Positions 1 to 9,778 of a stretch of DNA of 13,112 nt are shown piece by piece. The translations under genes and the position numbers were made by a program. The notes under the pieces were generated by a model. It worked only from the letters and a program-made list of their open reading frames with translations. It ran no database searches and had not been told where the DNA came from. How positions within the stretch are numbered: position 1 is the first letter of the stretch; the number at the start of each line of letters is the position of its first letter. Source of the stretch: Psychroflexus sp. (lineage in GTDB: Bacteria > Bacteroidota > Bacteroidia > Flavobacteriales > Flavobacteriaceae); contig SKIG01000047.1 of assembly GCA_007116535.1 (NCBI GenBank), positions 1-13,112 on the forward strand, in the 5' to 3' direction.

Positions 1-99
1 ACAAAGTATGGGATTAAATTTATGTCTTCTAACTTTTTTGAAGGCTTAGGTGATAAAGCAATAAGTGACGAAATCACTTTTAACGTAACGACAAGATAA
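1..99 (+). CDS. C-terminal end of a probable YceI family protein (partial)
   Basis: This is the last 32 codons of a plus-strand gene that starts left of the window; the stop is TAA at 97-99. The visible tail contains KYGIKF, SNFFEGLGDKAI and DEITFNV. That pattern resembles the end of Bacteroidota YceI-like proteins, which close with a Tyr-Gly strand, an 'FFxxLGDKxIxDE' turn and a final beta strand. YceI proteins are small, often secreted lipocalin-like beta barrels that bind isoprenoid or lipid molecules. The family call rests on the short tail alone, so it is tentative. The gene converges on the minus-strand rpoBC/DUF3467 operon and probably uses the shared terminator just downstream. Confidence 0.55.
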   Translation, partial: TKYGIKFMSSNFFEGLGDKAISDEITFNVTTR

Positions 100-116
100 A
101 CTACTTTTAGAAAAGC

Positions 117-149
117 AAAAAAAACCCTGAACAAATGTTCAGGGTTTTT
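117..149. terminator. Bidirectional intrinsic terminator between convergent genes
   Basis: A 12-bp perfect stem (121-132 paired with 137-148; CCTGAAC / GTTCAGG core) closes a 4-base AAAT loop. In the minus direction it follows the DUF3467 stop directly and ends in eight U residues (complement of 117-124). In the plus direction it follows the YceI-like stop and ends in a run of five T (145-149). This is the classic shape of one Rho-independent terminator serving two convergent genes. It marks the likely 3' end of the rpoBC transcript. Confidence 0.9.
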
Positions 150-152
150 ATC

Positions 153-476
153 TTAAGCTTGTCCCGTTGGGCCAAAGTTTAATGGAATATTATGATGAGG
201 ATCCTTTTCATCTATACTGCCATTTGCTCGCTCGTATTTATCTATATTATCTTTTAAAGCTCTTAGCAACCTTTTGGTATGCATAGGAGACATAATAATT
301 CTAGATTGAACACTGCTTTTTGGAGTTCCCGGCATTACATTAACAAAGTCCAAGACAAATTCTGTAGCGGAATGGTTTATGATAGCAAGATTGCTATATT
401 TACCTTGGGCTACATCTTCATCCAACTGAATATTCAGTTTTTTAGGAGTTTTGTTTTGATTATTATTATCACTCAT
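153..476 (-). CDS. DUF3467 domain-containing protein
   Basis: A 107-residue cytoplasmic protein with no signal peptide or membrane segment. It has a polar N-terminal tail (SDNNNQNKTPKK, residues 2-13). The core follows: GKYSNLAIINHSATEF (25-40), a VLDFVNVMPG strand and turn (41-50), and a helix-like segment with RIIMSP and TKRLLRAL (59-74) ending near YERANG (81-86). The C-terminal tail is Pro/Gly-rich. This is the DUF3467 layout; as I recall, the family is often encoded next to rpoC in Bacteroidota, and its molecular function is not established. The gene begins 9 bases after the rpoC stop and is last before the terminator, so it is almost certainly co-transcribed with rpoBC. No Shine-Dalgarno sequence is visible. 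A role with RNA polymerase or in gene expression is suggested only by position. Confidence 0.88.
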   Translation of the reverse strand: MSDNNNQNKTPKKLNIQLDEDVAQGKYSNLAIINHSATEFVLDFVNVMPGTPKSSVQSRIIMSPMHTKRLLRALKDNIDKYERANGSIDEKDPHHNIPLNFGPTGQA

Positions 477-485
477 AACAATTTA

Positions 486-3400
486 TTAATTGTAATTAAC
501 TTTAATTTCTTGCGTATTTCCTAGTACTTCGTCAACTTGCTCAATAGAACCAACTATGATATTGTCAAATTCACGTAAACCTGTTCCTGCAGGAATTCTG
601 TGCCCAACAATAACATTTTCTTTTAGTCCTTCTAAGTGGTCAACTTTTCCGCTTACCGCAGCTTCGTTTAGTACTTTTGTAGTTTCCTGGAAGGAAGCAG
701 CAGAAATAAACGATTTTGTTTGTAGTGAAGCTCTTGTAATACCTTGAAGTATAGGCGTAGCAGTTGCAGGTTCTGCATCTCTAGCTTCAACCAATTGCTT
801 ATCTTCACGCTTCAATTTAGAGTTTTCATCTCTAAGTTCACGTAGAGTTACAATTTGTCCTTCCACTAAAGTTGAACTATCACCTGCATTAGTCACAACT
901 TTTTTACCAAATAAGTTATCGTTTTCATCGATAAAGTCTTGTTTGTGAGCCAATTGATTTTCTAAGAAAAGTGTATCACCAGGATCATTTACTTTTACTT
1001 TACGCATCATTTGTCTAACAACTACTTCAAAGTGCTTATCGTTGATTTGCACCCCTTGTAAACGATATACTTCCTGTACTTCGTTTACCAAGTATTGTTG
1101 AACAGCAGATGGCCCTTTGATATTTAAGATATCTTCAGGAGTAACTGAACCATCAGAAAGAGGCATTCCTGCTCTAACATAGTCATTTTCTTGAACAAGG
1201 ATTTGGTTAGAGAGTTTAACTAGGTATTTCTTAACTTCTCCAAGCTTAGATTCTACTATGATTTCTCTATTACCACGCTTGATTTTACCAAACGAAACAA
1301 CACCATCAATCTCAGAAACTACCGCAGGGTTAGAAGGGTTTCTAGCTTCGAATAATTCTGTCAATCTAGGAAGACCTCCAGTAATATCACCTGCTTTAGA
1401 AGACTTACGAGGTATTTTTACTAAAACTTTACCAATCTTAATATCCTCTTCGTCATCTACCATCAAGTGAGCTCCTACAGGTAAGTTGTATGAACGCAGT
1501 TTCTCTCCGTCTGCATCAGTAATGTGAAGCGTAGGAATCTTACGTTTGTTTTTAGATTCGATGATTACTTTTTCTTCAAATCCTGTTTGCTCATCGCTTT
1601 CTACTGCAAAAGTTTGCCCTTGAACGATATTTTCAAATTTGATTTTACCTGCAAATTCTGAAATAATTACACCGTTGTAAGGATCCCACTTACAGATTAC
1701 ATCTCCTCGTTTAATTGCCTGACCAGGTTTCACAAAACACTGTGAACCGTAAGGAATAACATTAGTACTTAATGTAATACCTGATTTTTTGTCTACAACT
1801 TTAATCTCAGAAGTTCTAGAAATAACTATTTCAGCGTCATTTCCTTCTGCGTCTTGAGCTTTTACTGTTTTAAGGTCTTCAATTTCTGCAACACCATCAA
1901 ATTTAGCTTCCAGTTTATTTTCTTCTGAAATGTTACCTGCAATACCACCAACGTGGAAGGTTCTAAGAGTAAGCTGTGTACCCGGTTCACCAATAGACTG
2001 AGCAGCTACAACACCAACTGCTTCACCTTTTTGAACTGTTTTGTTAGTTGCAAGGTTTCTTCCGTAACATTTCACACAAATTCCTTGTTTAGATTCACAA
2101 GTTAATGGTGAACGTACTTCAACGGAAATAAGTGCGGAGTTTTCTATTTTCTTAGCTGCTACTTCGTTGATTTCTTCTCCTGAATGTACAAATAATTGCT
2201 GTGTAATAGGATCTACGATATCATTTAAAGCAGTTCTACCAATAATTCTTTCCGCAAGTGTTTCAACGATTTCTTCATTTTTCTTCAATGCTTCAACTTC
2301 AATACCTCTCAATGTACCACAGTCTTCCTCTCGGATAATTACATCCTGAGAAACATCAACTAAACGACGAGTTAAGTAACCTGCATCAGCAGTTTTCAAT
2401 GCCGTATCGGCAAGACCTTTCCGAGCACCGTGAGTTGAAATAAAGTATTCTAAAATTGAAAGCCCTTCTTTAAAGTTAGAAAGAATCGGATTTTCGATAA
2501 TTTCTCCACCTGCTGCTGTAGATTTCTTTGGTTTTGCCATTAATCCTCGCATACCTGTAAGCTGGCGAATCTGTTCTTTAGACCCCCTCGCACCTGAATC
2601 AAGCATCATGTATACAGAGTTGAAGCCTTGCTTGTCTTCTGTAATACGCTTCATTGCTAATTCAGTAAGGTTAGCGTTAGTCGCTGTCCAAATATCAATA
2701 ACTTGATTGTAACGTTCGTTATTGGTAATAAGACCCATATTGTAGTTAGCAACAACACCTAGTACCTCTTGGTTTGCTTCATCAATAAGTTGTTGCTTTT
2801 CTTCAGGGATAATAATATCTCCTAGAGAGAAAGACAATCCACCTTTGAAAGCATATTCGTAACCAAGTGACTTAATATTATCTAAGAATTCACTAGTTTC
2901 AGGAACACTTGTCAAACTCAATATATTCGCAATTACATCACGAAGCGCTTTTTTGTTCAATACGCGGTTAATGAAACCTGCTTTTTCAGGTACTTGCTGA
3001 TTAAAGATAACTCTACCTGGAGTAGTTTCAATTAGTTGATAAACTAGTTCACCATCTTCGTTGAAATCTTTTGCACGTACTTTTATCTTAGCATTAAGTT
3101 CTACTCTTCTTTCGTTAAGAGCGATGACTACTTCTTCATCTGAATAGAAAGTAAGGCCTTCGCCATTTACTTTATAATCTGGTGTAGAAACACGCATTTT
3201 TGTCATATAGTACAATCCAAGTACCATATCCTGAGAAGGCACAGTAATTGGTGAACCATTGACAGGATTCAGAATATTATGAGAAGCCAACATTAAAAGT
3301 TGCGCCTCTAAAATAGCCTCAGGTCCTAATGGCAAGTGAACCGCCATCTGATCCCCATCGAAATCGGCGTTAAAAGCCGTACAAACTAATGGGTGTAACT

Positions 3401-4793
3401 GAATAGCTTTACCTTCAATTAATTTTGGTTGGAAAGCTTGAATACCAAGTCTGTGAAGGGTTGGAGCACGGTTGAGTAGCACAGGATGGCCTTTCAACAC
3501 GTTTTCTAAAATATCCCAAACAACAGGTTCTTTTTTGTCTATGATTTTCTTCGCTGACTTAACTGTTTTTACAATACCTCTTTCGATTAACTTTCGAACG
3601 ATGAATGGCTTGTAAAGTTCTGCAGCCATATCCTTAGGAAGACCACATTCATACATTTTTAACTCAGGTCCAACGACAATTACCGAACGAGCAGAATAAT
3701 CTACACGCTTACCAAGTAAGTTTTGACGGAAACGACCTTGCTTCCCTTTCAATGAATCTGAAAGTGATTTTAGTGGTCTATTTGAATCTGTCTTTACAGC
3801 TGAAGCCTTTCTAGTGTTATCAAATAAAGAATCAACTGCTTCTTGAAGCATACGTTTTTCGTTACGTAAGATTACTTCAGGAGCTTTGATTTCCATCAAT
3901 CGCTTCAAACGGTTATTTCTGATAATCACTCTACGGTAAAGGTCATTCAAATCTGAAGTTGCAAAACGACCACCATCTAGTGGTACAAGAGGTCTTAATT
4001 CAGGTGGAATAACAGGAATCACTTTCATGATCATCCACTCAGGATTATTCTCTCTATTATTTTTAGAATCTCTAAGCGCTTCAACTACTTGAAGTCTCTT
4101 AAGTGCTTCAGTTTTTCTTTGTTTAGAAGTTTCATTATTCGCCTTATGACGTAATTCATAAGACAATTTATCTAAGTCTAAACGCTGTAAAATTTCAATT
4201 AGACACTCAGCTCCCATCTTAGCGATGAACTTGTTTGGATCTTCATCGTCTAAATATTGATTTTCTTGAGGTAAAGTATCTAAAATAGCTAGGTATTCTT
4301 CTTCGGTTAAGAAATCCATTTTCTTAAGCTCTTCTCCGTCTGCATTTTTTGCAATACCTGGCTGTATTACTACGTATCTTTCGTAGTAGATAATCATATC
4401 TAACTTCTTAGAAGGAATACCTAGAAGGTAACCCAACTTATTAGGAAGTGATCTGAAATACCAAATATGAGCAACTGGAACCACTAAACTAATGTGTCCA
4501 ACACGCTCACGTCTAACTTTTTTCTCGGTAACTTCTACCCCACATCTGTCACAAACGATTCCTTTGTAACGAATACGCTTATACTTTCCACAAGCACATT
4601 CATAATCTTTTACAGGACCGAATATACGCTCGCAAAAAAGACCGTCTCTTTCAGGTTTGTGAGTTCTGTAGTTAATGGTTTCTGGCTTGATTACTTCACC
4701 TCTAGATTCGCTAAGAATCTGCTCAGGAGAAGCTAAACCAATGGAGATTTTATTAAATCTCACTTGTGTACTTTTTTCATTATTTCTTGCCAT
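486..4793 (-). CDS. rpoC: DNA-directed RNA polymerase subunit beta'
   Basis: The 1435-residue largest subunit of RNA polymerase, carrying the catalytic Mg-binding loop. The start [10 protein letters not shown] matches the usual Bacteroidota N terminus. The first zinc-binding site is Cys66, Cys68, Cys81 and Cys84 (YECACGK ... VCDRCG). The active-site loop NADFDGD lies at 475-481 with Asp477, Asp479 and Asp481. The bridge-helix region is about 780-812 ([15 protein letters not shown]). The second zinc site is Cys825, Cys899, Cys906 and Cys909, followed by the trigger-loop segment [19 protein letters not shown] (932-950). The C-terminal part runs through [17 protein letters not shown] and closes with [13 protein letters not shown]. 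No frameshift or missing motif is seen. The gene lies 77 bases downstream of rpoB, across a hairpin-bearing spacer, and 9 bases upstream of the DUF3467 gene. It assembles with RpoB, two alpha subunits, omega and a sigma factor. Confidence 0.99.
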   Translation of the reverse strand: MARNNEKSTQVRFNKISIGLASPEQILSESRGEVIKPETINYRTHKPERDGLFCERIFGPVKDYECACGKYKRIRYKGIVCDRCGVEVTEKKVRRERVGHISLVVPVAHIWYFRSLPNKLGYLLGIPSKKLDMIIYYERYVVIQPGIAKNADGEELKKMDFLTEEEYLAILDTLPQENQYLDDEDPNKFIAKMGAECLIEILQRLDLDKLSYELRHKANNETSKQRKTEALKRLQVVEALRDSKNNRENNPEWMIMKVIPVIPPELRPLVPLDGGRFATSDLNDLYRRVIIRNNRLKRLMEIKAPEVILRNEKRMLQEAVDSLFDNTRKASAVKTDSNRPLKSLSDSLKGKQGRFRQNLLGKRVDYSARSVIVVGPELKMYECGLPKDMAAELYKPFIVRKLIERGIVKTVKSAKKIIDKKEPVVWDILENVLKGHPVLLNRAPTLHRLGIQAFQPKLIEGKAIQLHPLVCTAFNADFDGDQMAVHLPLGPEAILEAQLLMLASHNILNPVNGSPITVPSQDMVLGLYYMTKMRVSTPDYKVNGEGLTFYSDEEVVIALNERRVELNAKIKVRAKDFNEDGELVYQLIETTPGRVIFNQQVPEKAGFINRVLNKKALRDVIANILSLTSVPETSEFLDNIKSLGYEYAFKGGLSFSLGDIIIPEEKQQLIDEANQEVLGVVANYNMGLITNNERYNQVIDIWTATNANLTELAMKRITEDKQGFNSVYMMLDSGARGSKEQIRQLTGMRGLMAKPKKSTAAGGEIIENPILSNFKEGLSILEYFISTHGARKGLADTALKTADAGYLTRRLVDVSQDVIIREEDCGTLRGIEVEALKKNEEIVETLAERIIGRTALNDIVDPITQQLFVHSGEEINEVAAKKIENSALISVEVRSPLTCESKQGICVKCYGRNLATNKTVQKGEAVGVVAAQSIGEPGTQLTLRTFHVGGIAGNISEENKLEAKFDGVAEIEDLKTVKAQDAEGNDAEIVISRTSEIKVVDKKSGITLSTNVIPYGSQCFVKPGQAIKRGDVICKWDPYNGVIISEFAGKIKFENIVQGQTFAVESDEQTGFEEKVIIESKNKRKIPTLHITDADGEKLRSYNLPVGAHLMVDDEEDIKIGKVLVKIPRKSSKAGDITGGLPRLTELFEARNPSNPAVVSEIDGVVSFGKIKRGNREIIVESKLGEVKKYLVKLSNQILVQENDYVRAGMPLSDGSVTPEDILNIKGPSAVQQYLVNEVQEVYRLQGVQINDKHFEVVVRQMMRKVKVNDPGDTLFLENQLAHKQDFIDENDNLFGKKVVTNAGDSSTLVEGQIVTLRELRDENSKLKREDKQLVEARDAEPATATPILQGITRASLQTKSFISAASFQETTKVLNEAAVSGKVDHLEGLKENVIVGHRIPAGTGLREFDNIIVGSIEQVDEVLGNTQEIKVNYN

Positions 4794-4835
4794 GATATAA
4801 GTTCGCTAAGAATTAATTCAATAATTTATCAAAGC

Positions 4836-4865
4836 TTTCCGCAAACTAAATAAAGTCTGCGGAAG
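4836..4865 (-). promoter_or_regulatory. Hairpin in the rpoB-rpoC spacer
   Basis: The spacer contains an inverted repeat, 4836-4846 against 4855-4865 (TCCGCA opposite TGCGGA at its core), about ten pairs with one internal mismatch and an 8-base AT loop. In the transcript it folds 6-16 bases after the rpoB stop. No U-run follows on the minus strand, so it is not a classical terminator. It could stabilise or delimit the mRNA, or be an RNA-processing site. The function is inferred from position only. Confidence 0.5.
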
Positions 4866-4870
4866 TTGCT

Positions 4871-7800
4871 TTACTCTTCTAATTTTATGTCTAGACCTAA
4901 ACCTTTTAATTCGTGCATTAGTACGTTGAAAGATTCTGGAATACCTGGTTCTGGCATTGCTTCTCCTTTAACGATAGCCTCATAAGTTTTAGCTCTTCCT
5001 ATAACGTCATCTGATTTTACAGTTAAGATTTCTCTTAGTGTGCTTGAAGCACCATAAGCTTCAAGAGCCCACACCTCCATCTCTCCAAAACGCTGTCCAC
5101 CAAATTGAGCTTTACCACCCAATGGTTGCTGTGTAATAAGTGAGTAAGGTCCGATAGATCTTGCGTGCATTTTGTCATCAATCATGTGACCAAGTTTCAA
5201 CATATAAATAACACCCACGGTAGCTGGTTGGTCAAAACGCTCTCCTGTACCTCCGTCATACAAATAAGTATGACCATATCTAGGAATGCCTGCTTGATCT
5301 GTCAATTCATTAATTTGGTCTATCGTTGCTCCATCAAAAATTGGAGTCGCAAACTTCTTACCTAATTTTTGACCTGCCCATCCAAGAACAGTTTCATAAA
5401 TCTGACCTATGTTCATACGAGATGGTACACCAAGTGGATTTAATACAATATCTACAGGAGTTCCGTCTTCTAAGAAAGGCATGTCTTCTTGACGAACAAT
5501 CTTAGCAACGATACCTTTGTTACCGTGACGACCCGCCATTTTATCACCTACTTTTAATTTACGTTTTTTAGCAATATAAATTTTTGCAAGTTTTAAAATA
5601 CCTGAAGGTAACTCATCCCCAACAGAAATTGTAAATTTCTCTCTTCTTAAGTTTCCTTGTAGGTCGTTTAATTTGATTTTATAATTATGAATTAAGTCTG
5701 CAATTAAGCCGTTTAAATCATCATCTGTAGTCCAGGTTCCTCCTGTTAAGTAAGAGAAATCGTCTACAGCATTAAGCATCTTAAGTGTGTACTTTTTCCC
5801 TTTTGGAAGAATTTCTTCTCCTAAATCATTCATTACACCTTGAGCAGTTTTACCATTCACAAGGGTAAATAACTTATCGATGAGTTTTGTTCTTAATTCT
5901 TCGAACTTAACGTGGTATTTTGCTTCAAGCGCATCAATTTCTTGCTTGTCTTTAGCTCTTGCACGCTTATCTTTTACCGCTCTTGAGAATAGTTTTTTTT
6001 TGATTACAACACCATTCAATGAAGGAGAAGCTTTTAAAGATGCATCTTTTACATCTCCAGCCTTATCACCAAAAATTGCACGTAGTAATTTTTCTTCAGG
6101 TGTTGGATCACTTTCTCCTTTCGGTGTAATCTTACCGATAAGAATGTCACCAGGCTTGATTTCAGCACCAATACGGATCATACCGTTTTCATCTAAGTCT
6201 TTAGTTGCCTCTTCTGAAACGTTTGGTATATCTGCTGTTAGCTCCTCATTACCTAGTTTGGTATCTCTTACTTCTAAAGAATACTCATCAATATGAATTG
6301 AAGTAAGCATATCTTCTCTTACAACACGCTCTGAAATTACAATCGCGTCCTCGAAGTTGTAACCTTTCCAAGGCATGAAAGCTACTTTCATATTTCTACC
6401 CAAAGCAAGTTCTCCTGCTTCGGTAGCATAACCTTGACAAAGTACTTGACCTTCTTCAACTCTGTCACCGATTTTTACGATTGGCTTTAGGTTGATAGAT
6501 GTACCTTGGTTAGTTTTTCTAAACTTGATTAGCTCATAGGTTACTTCATCAGAATCGAAGCTTACTAATTTCTCTTCTTCAGTTCTATCGTACTTGATAA
6601 CGATTTTCTGTGCATCAACATACTGAACAACACCTGCTCCTTCAGCGTTAATTAAAACTCTTGAATCTTTAGCTACACGTCTTTCCAAACCTGCACCAAC
6701 AATAGGAGAATCAACTCTTAATAAAGGAACTGCTTGTCGCATCATGTTAGATCCCATTAGGGCACGGTTTGCATCATCGTGCTCTAAGAATGGAATTAAT
6801 GAAGCAGAAATAGAAGATATTTGGTTAGGAGCAACATCAATATAGTTCACCTCTTTTGGATCAACTACTGGGAAATCGCCCTCCATTCTTGCAATTACAC
6901 GTTCTGACTCAATAGTTCCGTCTGCAGCAATAGGAATATTTGCCTGAGCTATCAATTTTTCTTCTTCTTCTTCAGCAGAAAGGTAAATTGGTTCAGAATT
7001 CAAATCAACTTTTCCATTTTCAACCTTACGATAAGGAGTTTCGATGAATCCCATTCCATTTACTTTCCCGTAAACAGACATAGAAGATATAAGACCAATG
7101 TTCGGTCCTTCAGGAGTTTCAATTGGACACAAACGACCATAGTGAGTAAAGTGAACATCTCGCACCTCGAAACCTGCTCTTTCTCTTGAAAGTCCGCCAG
7201 GTCCTAAAGCTGAAAGTCTTCGCTTGTTTGTTATCTCTGCTAATGGGTTAGTTTGATCCATAAATTGAGACAATTGGTTTGTCCCAAAAAATGAATTGAT
7301 AACCGATGATAAAGTCTTAGCATTAATCAAATCGATTGGCGTAAACACCTCGTTATCACGCACATTCATACGCTCACGAATTGTTCTAGCCATACGCGAC
7401 AGACCTACACCAAATTGCTGTGAAAGTTGTTCGCCAACTGTTCTTACTCTTCGGTTTGATAAGTGATCAATGTCATCTACTTCAGCTTTTGAATTTACTA
7501 ATTCAATAAGGTATTTGATGATGGTAATGATATCTTCTTTGGTAAGAACTTTCTTCTCCATATCGATATCAAGACCTAACTTTTTATTCATTCTATAACG
7601 ACCAACTTCACCTAAGTTGTAACGTTGATCACTAAAGAATAATTTATCGATAATACCTCTTGCCGTTTCTTCATCAGGCGGTTCGGCATTTCTAAGTTGT
7701 CTATATATGTGCTCTACCGCTTCTTTTTCAGTGTTGGTAGGATCCTTTTGAAGCGTATTGTATATAATTGCGAAGTCCCCTGTTTGGTTATCATCTTTAT

Positions 7801-8683
7801 GAAGCAAGATAGTCTTTGTTCCTGTATCAAGAATCTCATCTAGATGCTCTTTTTCAATCACTGTATCTCTATCTAGTATCATTTCATTACGTTCAATAGA
7901 AACAACTTCCCCTGTATCTTCATCTACGAAATCTTCGTACCATGTATTTAATACACGAGCAGCAAGTCTTCTTCCTAAGACACGCTTTAAGCCTGCTTTA
8001 GAAACTTTTACTTCTTCTGCTAAATCGAAAATTTCAAGTATATCCTTATCACGCTCAAATCCAATTGCTCGGAAAAGAGTTGTAACAGGTAATTTTTTCT
8101 TACGGTCGATGTACGCATACATAACACTGTTGATATCTGTAGCGAACTCGATCCATGAACCCTTAAAAGGAATTACTCTTGCTGAGTATAATTTTGTTCC
8201 GTTAGCATGGTAAGACTGGCCAAAGAAAACACCTGGTGAACGGTGAAGCTGAGAAACAACTACACGTTCTGCACCATTAATAATAAATGTGCCGCTAGGA
8301 GTCATGTAAGGAATTGTACCTAAGTACACGTCTTGAACAATAGTTTCGAAATCCTCGTGTTCAGGGTCTGTACAATACAATTTTAATCTCGACTTGAGAG
8401 GAACACTGTAAGTTAAACCACGCTCAATACACTCTTGGATAGAATAACGAGGCGGGTCAATAAAATAATCGATAAATTCTAAAACAAACTGATTTCTAGA
8501 ATCTGTGATTGGGAAGTTTTCTTTGAAGGTTTTAAAAAGACCTTCGTTTGATCTTTCATCAGTTTTTGTTTCTAACTGGAAAAAATCTTTAAAAGATTTG
8601 ACCTGAATATCAAGAAAATCTGGATAATCTGGTTGATGCTTAACTGACGAAAAGCTTACTCTTTCATTTTGTGTTGCTAACAT
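4871..8683 (-). CDS. rpoB: DNA-directed RNA polymerase subunit beta
   Basis: The 1270-residue second-largest RNA polymerase subunit, forming one side of the active cleft and the rifampicin pocket. The N terminus ([10 protein letters not shown] ... [18 protein letters not shown]) is typical of Flavobacteriaceae. Family motifs appear in order: [19 protein letters not shown] (133-151), rifampicin cluster I (467-493, [15 protein letters not shown] ... KRRLSALG), [15 protein letters not shown] (516-530), [16 protein letters not shown] (770-785), [12 protein letters not shown] (1046-1057, with active-site lysines 1048 and 1056), and the C-terminal [27 protein letters not shown] (1186-1212), which meets beta'. 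Residue 486 is Asn where E. coli has His526, a position that affects rifampicin binding. No truncation is seen. The start has no Shine-Dalgarno sequence and is preceded by a 158-base spacer with two hairpins after rplL. Confidence 0.99.
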   Translation of the reverse strand: MLATQNERVSFSSVKHQPDYPDFLDIQVKSFKDFFQLETKTDERSNEGLFKTFKENFPITDSRNQFVLEFIDYFIDPPRYSIQECIERGLTYSVPLKSRLKLYCTDPEHEDFETIVQDVYLGTIPYMTPSGTFIINGAERVVVSQLHRSPGVFFGQSYHANGTKLYSARVIPFKGSWIEFATDINSVMYAYIDRKKKLPVTTLFRAIGFERDKDILEIFDLAEEVKVSKAGLKRVLGRRLAARVLNTWYEDFVDEDTGEVVSIERNEMILDRDTVIEKEHLDEILDTGTKTILLHKDDNQTGDFAIIYNTLQKDPTNTEKEAVEHIYRQLRNAEPPDEETARGIIDKLFFSDQRYNLGEVGRYRMNKKLGLDIDMEKKVLTKEDIITIIKYLIELVNSKAEVDDIDHLSNRRVRTVGEQLSQQFGVGLSRMARTIRERMNVRDNEVFTPIDLINAKTLSSVINSFFGTNQLSQFMDQTNPLAEITNKRRLSALGPGGLSRERAGFEVRDVHFTHYGRLCPIETPEGPNIGLISSMSVYGKVNGMGFIETPYRKVENGKVDLNSEPIYLSAEEEEEKLIAQANIPIAADGTIESERVIARMEGDFPVVDPKEVNYIDVAPNQISSISASLIPFLEHDDANRALMGSNMMRQAVPLLRVDSPIVGAGLERRVAKDSRVLINAEGAGVVQYVDAQKIVIKYDRTEEEKLVSFDSDEVTYELIKFRKTNQGTSINLKPIVKIGDRVEEGQVLCQGYATEAGELALGRNMKVAFMPWKGYNFEDAIVISERVVREDMLTSIHIDEYSLEVRDTKLGNEELTADIPNVSEEATKDLDENGMIRIGAEIKPGDILIGKITPKGESDPTPEEKLLRAIFGDKAGDVKDASLKASPSLNGVVIKKKLFSRAVKDKRARAKDKQEIDALEAKYHVKFEELRTKLIDKLFTLVNGKTAQGVMNDLGEEILPKGKKYTLKMLNAVDDFSYLTGGTWTTDDDLNGLIADLIHNYKIKLNDLQGNLRREKFTISVGDELPSGILKLAKIYIAKKRKLKVGDKMAGRHGNKGIVAKIVRQEDMPFLEDGTPVDIVLNPLGVPSRMNIGQIYETVLGWAGQKLGKKFATPIFDGATIDQINELTDQAGIPRYGHTYLYDGGTGERFDQPATVGVIYMLKLGHMIDDKMHARSIGPYSLITQQPLGGKAQFGGQRFGEMEVWALEAYGASSTLREILTVKSDDVIGRAKTYEAIVKGEAMPEPGIPESFNVLMHELKGLGLDIKLEE

Positions 8684-8725
8684 CTAAAAAGAATTTTATG
8701 CATTCAAAAATTATATTTTGAAATA

Positions 8726-8733
8726 CAAAGTTA
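8726..8733 (-). promoter_or_regulatory. Possible Bacteroidota -7 element upstream of rpoB
   Basis: On the minus strand the spacer reads TAACTTTG, an exact match to the TAnnTTTG -7 consensus of Bacteroidota primary-sigma promoters, about 43 bases upstream of the rpoB ATG. No good TTTG/TTG -33 element lies at the expected distance; the nearest is TGTTTTAGG. It may be a weak internal promoter separating rpoBC expression from the ribosomal protein genes, or chance in AT-rich DNA. Confidence 0.2.
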
Positions 8734-8760
8734 ACTATAAAATAATGCCTAAAACATTGG

Positions 8761-8778
8761 TTGCGTATTTATACGCAA
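8761..8778 (-). promoter_or_regulatory. Second spacer hairpin between rplL and rpoB
   Basis: A perfect 7-bp stem, TTGCGTA / TACGCAA (8761-8767 with 8772-8778), with a 4-base loop. In the transcript it folds just after the longer hairpin at 8785-8816. No U-tract follows on the minus strand. It is probably part of the same RNA element. Confidence 0.45.
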
Positions 8779-8784
8779 AATGGA

Positions 8785-8816
8785 TTAGACCTTCAGATGT
8801 ACATCTGACGGCCTAA
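8785..8816 (-). promoter_or_regulatory. Candidate attenuator or RNA-processing hairpin between rplL and rpoB
   Basis: A perfect 16-base palindrome (TCAGATGTACATCTGA, 8793-8808) is extended on both sides by complementary arms (8785-8791 with 8810-8816, one G-U pair in the minus-strand RNA), with one mismatch between. The RNA stem is about 13 bp with a GUAC loop and starts 25 bases after the rplL stop. Enterobacteria have an attenuator and an RNase III site between rplL and rpoB that set the ratio of ribosomal protein to polymerase synthesis. This hairpin occupies the matching position but lacks a U-run, so processing or partial termination are both possible. Confidence 0.55.
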
Positions 8817-8841
8817 ACCTTATAAAAACTATGGTTGTTGC

Positions 8842-9216
8842 TTACTTAAGCTCAACCTCTGCTCCAGCTTCTTCTAACTGAGATTTTAATGACTCAGCTT
8901 CGTCTTTAGAAACACCTTCTTTGATTGCTGATGGTGCACCATCAACTAATTCTTTTGCTTCTTTAAGACCAAGACCTGTAAGCTCTTTTACTAATTTAAC
9001 AACAGCTAGTTTTGAAGCACCTGCTGCTTTCAACATTACGTCGAATTCAGTTTTTTCTTCTGCTGCTTCTCCTCCTCCTGCTGCTGGCCCAGCTACTGCT
9101 ACAGCTGCTGCTGCAGGCTCGATGCCGTACTCATTTTTAAGGATATCAGCTAACTCATTTACTTCTTTTACTGTCAAGTTAACTAATTGTTCTGCGAAAT
9201 CTTTTAAATCTGCCAT
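8842..9216 (-). CDS. rplL: 50S ribosomal protein L7/L12
   Basis: A 124-residue ribosomal stalk protein, present in several copies per ribosome, that recruits and activates translational GTPases. The N-terminal dimerisation and L10-binding domain covers about residues 1-32. An Ala/Gly-rich flexible hinge follows at about 34-54 ([20 protein letters not shown]). The compact C-terminal domain, about 56-124, contains [20 protein letters not shown] and [17 protein letters not shown], the factor-binding helices. The length is normal for the family. It lies 37 bases downstream of rplJ, whose product anchors it to the ribosome. The ATG is preceded by an A-rich stretch rather than a Shine-Dalgarno sequence. 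The downstream spacer carries two hairpins before rpoB. Confidence 0.99.
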   Translation of the reverse strand: MADLKDFAEQLVNLTVKEVNELADILKNEYGIEPAAAAVAVAGPAAGGGEAAEEKTEFDVMLKAAGASKLAVVKLVKELTGLGLKEAKELVDGAPSAIKEGVSKDEAESLKSQLEEAGAEVELK

Positions 9217-9253
9217 TTTCTATCGTTTTTAAGTGTATTTAATTATTAGTGTA

Positions 9254-9769
9254 TTATTTTTCTGAAAGTGTTTTAAGAATTCCTGAAAGTTTGTTACCTC
9301 CTGACTGAAGTGCAGAAACAACATTCTTAGCAGGCGATTGAAGCAATGCGATAACATCTGCAATAACTTCTTCTTTCGACTTGATACTTACTAAGGCATC
9401 TAAGTTTTCGTCACCAACGTAAACTGATTCTTCAACGTAAGCACCTTTAAGAATAGGCTTCTCGTTTTTCTTTCTAAAATCCTTAATTACTTTTGCAGGA
9501 GCATTTCCTGTCTCCGATAAAAGTATTGATGTGTTTCCTTTTAAAACTGTAGGAAGTTCACCAAAATCTTTATCTGACGCCTCCATTGCTTTTGCAAGAA
9601 GCGTGTTCTTAACTACCATTAGCTTAATGTTAGCTTTGAAACAAGCTCTTCTTAAGTTACTCGTATCTAATGCATTTAAACCTGATATATCAGTTAAATA
9701 TATACTTGGAGTTTCAGCTAACTGGGCAGTTAAATCTTGTATTACTTGTGATTTTTCTTCTCTTGTCAT
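9254..9769 (-). CDS. rplJ: 50S ribosomal protein L10
   Basis: A 171-residue protein that forms the base of the ribosomal stalk, binding 23S rRNA beside L11 and holding L7/L12 dimers on its C-terminal helix. The N-terminal RNA-binding domain starts MTREEKSQVIQDL and includes SGLNALDTSNLRR (29-41) and the conserved VKNTLLAKA (53-61). The C-terminal helical part, from about 131, contains SKEEVIADVIALLQSPAKN and would carry the L12 sites. In E. coli L10 autoregulates through a long leader upstream of rplJ. Here only 9 bases separate rplA and rplJ, so no such leader fits between them and rplJ must be read from the upstream transcript. Confidence 0.98.
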   Translation of the reverse strand: MTREEKSQVIQDLTAQLAETPSIYLTDISGLNALDTSNLRRACFKANIKLMVVKNTLLAKAMEASDKDFGELPTVLKGNTSILLSETGNAPAKVIKDFRKKNEKPILKGAYVEESVYVGDENLDALVSIKSKEEVIADVIALLQSPAKNVVSALQSGGNKLSGILKTLSEK

Positions 9770-9778
9770 AACTTAAAA

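Noticed and set aside
5880..6296. A 138-codon open frame on the plus strand inside rpoB
   Set aside because: It is antisense to conserved RpoB sequence, has no recognisable domain and low-complexity Ser/Phe-rich content, and is best explained as a shadow of the rpoB codons.
8921..9232. A plus-strand open frame opposite rplL
   Set aside because: The Ala/Ser-rich translation mirrors the repetitive hinge codons of rplL on the other strand; there is no independent evidence for a gene.
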